Of a DNA stretch of 14,732 bases, positions 13,395-14,732 are shown piece after piece. The position numbers were made by a program, and so were the translations under genes. Within the stretch, counting starts at the first letter, position 1. The number at the start of each line of letters is the position of its first letter. Under the pieces are notes generated by a model, which was given only the letters and a program-made list of their open reading frames with translations, searched no databases and was not told the origin of the DNA. This stretch comes from Bacillota bacterium (GTDB taxonomy: Bacteria; Bacillota; Sulfobacillia; JAJZIM01; JAJZBP01), in contig JAJZBP010000023.1 of the NCBI GenBank assembly GCA_021798855.1, positions 1-14,732 of the forward strand, read 5' to 3'.

Positions 13395-14414
13395 CTACGC
13401 CCCCAATACGGACCTCATCTGCTCATGGATATATTCCAAAGTCGCCACGACTTTTTGGTAAGCCATCCGTTTCGGCCCCAGAACCACCAGTTTCCACGCT
13501 CCACCGCCCATACCCACCAGGCAGCCGGTGCTGACCAGAGCACACTCGCGGATCTCGGGAAAGAGGTTCTCGCCGCCGATGGACATGGTGATCGCCGCGG
13601 TGGCCGGCACATCCGCTCCAAAAAGCTCCGCCACCAGTTCATCGCCCGCCAGAAACTCCAAGATCTCCTTGGCCTTGCCCACATCCTGAAACTCCGGCTG
13701 CCCCAGGATCTTGTCGGCTCCCACCACATAGGGCCGCTCTTCCTCCAGGGACATGCCCTCCAAGGCGGACAGGCAGACGTCCAACACGTCACGGCACTCG
13801 CGCAACTGGCGGTACAGGTCCGCCAAGAGGTGCCGCTGGATCTGGACGAACGTGTGCCCGTAAAGGCGGTCCGACAGCAGTCGGCCCACTTCCTTGAGAT
13901 TGTCCTCCGAAAGGTCGGCGGGCACCTCGATCCGCCGGCTCTCCAAAAAGCCGTGGTCGCCGAAGACCACCAGCAGGGCTCGACCCGCCTCCAGCGGCAC
14001 CACCTTCAACCCCCGGCAGACACCGGGGAGACAGTTCGGCCCGATGACCAGGGAAGCGTAGTTGGTGATCTCGCTGATCAACCGGGCCGCTTGGCGGACG
14101 ACCCACTCTGCCTCCAGCACCTTCCGCTCGTAGGCCCGGCGGATCAGGAGAGCCTCCCCCGGCGCCGGACGCGCCTTTTCCATCAGGTAGTCGACGTAAA
14201 AGCGGTATCCCCGATCCGATGGAATCCGGCCCGCCGAATGGTGGGGCGACACCAAGTAACCCTGTTCCTCCAGGTCGGCCATCTCGTTGCGAATGGTCGC
14301 CGGGGAAAGGCCGAGCGGCAATTCGCGGGCAATGGTTCGGGAGCCAACCGGTTCCGGCCTGGCCACGTAAGTTTCCACCACGAATTGTAAAACTTTACTT
14401 TTCCTCTTGTCCAT
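13395..14414 (-). CDS. hrcA: Heat-inducible transcription repressor HrcA
   Basis: This 339-residue repressor binds CIRCE operators and is kept active by GroEL. The N-terminal winged helix (SRTIARELPLGLSPATIRNE, then MADLEEQGYLVSPHHSAGRI) is characteristic, and HSAGRIPSDRGYRFYVDYLM follows. The central and C-terminal parts hold the GAF-like sensor domain found in HrcA, ending FGADVPATAAITMSIGGENLF. The ATG at 14412-14414 gives a standard MDKRKSKVLQ start; an upstream ATG/alternative start at 14480 lies within the predicted promoter and is rejected. Its dnaK-operon partners are not adjacent, so it probably acts on groESL or other sites elsewhere. Confidence 0.94.
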   Translation of the reverse strand: MDKRKSKVLQFVVETYVARPEPVGSRTIARELPLGLSPATIRNEMADLEEQGYLVSPHHSAGRIPSDRGYRFYVDYLMEKARPAPGEALLIRRAYERKVLEAEWVVRQAARLISEITNYASLVIGPNCLPGVCRGLKVVPLEAGRALLVVFGDHGFLESRRIEVPADLSEDNLKEVGRLLSDRLYGHTFVQIQRHLLADLYRQLRECRDVLDVCLSALEGMSLEEERPYVVGADKILGQPEFQDVGKAKEILEFLAGDELVAELFGADVPATAAITMSIGGENLFPEIRECALVSTGCLVGMGGGAWKLVVLGPKRMAYQKVVATLEYIHEQMRSVLGA

Positions 14415-14470
14415 GTTTGCTTGCCCCCGCGAACGCGACCCATCCATCTGGTCGCCGCAATCTATTCCTA

Positions 14471-14500
14471 ACCATAGCACCGCCGGTTTGTCCCTGTCAA
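14471..14500 (-). promoter_or_regulatory. Predicted sigma-A promoter of hrcA
   Basis: On the minus strand a perfect -35, TTGACA (14495-14500), is followed after 18 bases by TATGGT (14471-14476), 4 of 6 matches to TATAAT. The start would be near 14464, giving a leader of about 50 bases. No TTAGCACTC-N9-GAGTGCTAA operator is visible nearby, so hrcA seems not to be self-repressed through CIRCE. Confidence 0.55.
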
Positions 14501-14530
14501 GAACGGAACGCCGCCGTCCGTTGCCACGTC

Positions 14531-14559
14531 TTGGATCGATCGGCTATTGTTTTTATAAT
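14531..14559 (+). promoter_or_regulatory. Possible plus-strand promoter facing the transposase remnant
   Basis: A perfect -10, TATAAT, lies at 14554-14559, exactly 17 bases after TTGGAT at 14531-14536 (only 3 of 6 to TTGACA). It points toward the ATG at 14577, with a leader of about 10 bases and no Shine-Dalgarno sequence. It is back to back with the hrcA promoter. The -35 is weak, so this is tentative. Confidence 0.35.
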
Positions 14560-14576
14560 GCTTGCTGAAATAAAAA

Positions 14577-14732
14577 ATGGCTCTAATATACAGGACCTAT
14601 GCAGTTGCTGTGAATGACCACCAGCGGATGGGGTGGGAGCCCAAGGGACAACCCCAACCCGTTCAGACGCACGACTTCCCAACGGAACTTGGCAAGGTCA
14701 GCCCCTACGGAGTGTACGATCCTACCCGCAAC
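14577..14732 (+). pseudogene. 5'-truncated ISAzo13-type transposase remnant (continues past the right edge)
   Basis: An open frame from ATG 14577 runs to the window end, 52 codons. From about residue 18 it reads RMGWEPKGQPQPVQTHDFPT then ELGKVSPYGVYDPTRN. That closely matches the internal W.PKG.P..V..HDFP....GKA.PYGVYD..RN segment of ISAzo13-family transposases, as I recall the family. That segment normally lies mid-protein, preceded by a DTKKKE-type motif. Here the 17 residues before it (MALIYRTYAVAVNDHQ) do not match and no N-terminal domain is present upstream, so the copy is cut at its 5' end. Whether the downstream part is intact cannot be seen. It may mark an insertion or rearrangement next to hrcA. 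Confidence 0.72.

Noticed and set aside
14415..14530. CIRCE operator upstream of hrcA
   Set aside because: I looked for TTAGCACTC-N9-GAGTGCTAA or close variants on both strands and found none.
14497..14682. 61-codon minus-strand frame upstream of hrcA
   Set aside because: It overlaps the hrcA promoter and the transposase remnant, has no motif, and composition does not suggest coding.

Overview
The window is GC-rich, densely coded bacterial DNA. Almost everything lies on the minus strand, in tightly packed operons with many 4-base start/stop overlaps and several TTG or GTG starts. An hrcA/dnaJ/prmA/mtaB heat-shock and translation cluster, a Spo0E-like sporulation phosphatase with Spo0A-type boxes, and ferredoxin-dependent 2-oxoacid metabolism together suggest an anaerobic, spore-forming, high-GC member of the Firmicutes, of the Moorella/Desulfotomaculum kind. 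That placement is inferred from gene content, not from a search.

Left part (1-5453, all minus): one probable operon, read from right to left. It runs korD (2[4Fe-4S] ferredoxin subunit), korA, korB and korC (2-oxoacid, probably 2-oxoglutarate, ferredoxin oxidoreductase), then a biotin-dependent carboxyltransferase (MmdA/PccB type), a 69-residue OadG-like small subunit, a biotin carrier protein, and 5-formyltetrahydrofolate cyclo-ligase, which is cut by the left edge. KOR makes or uses succinyl-CoA, and the carboxyltransferase set acts on methylmalonyl-/propionyl-CoA, so the two halves could be joined through methylmalonyl-CoA mutase encoded elsewhere.

Middle (5454-5874): a short AT-rich divergent control region with two Spo0A-type boxes exactly 10 bp apart and a third further on. 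It lies between korD and a small plus-strand Spo0E-like gene, the only complete plus-strand gene in the window.

Centre (5997-9911, minus): a molybdate/tungstate-type ABC transporter (solute-binding lipoprotein, permease, ATPase with TOBE-like end). It is preceded by an XRE-type regulator whose C-terminal domain resembles a periplasmic binding protein. A good promoter and a strong hairpin lie between regulator and transporter.

Right part (9981-14414, minus): hrcA, dnaJ, prmA, mtaB. The usual grpE and dnaK between hrcA and dnaJ are absent, and so is rsmE between prmA and mtaB. No CIRCE operator is visible at hrcA. The right edge holds the 5'-truncated remnant of an ISAzo13-type transposase on the plus strand, which may mark a rearrangement upstream of hrcA. 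I see no defence system, CRISPR array, rRNA or tRNA. The most notable items are the Spo0A-box region and the dismantled heat-shock operon.
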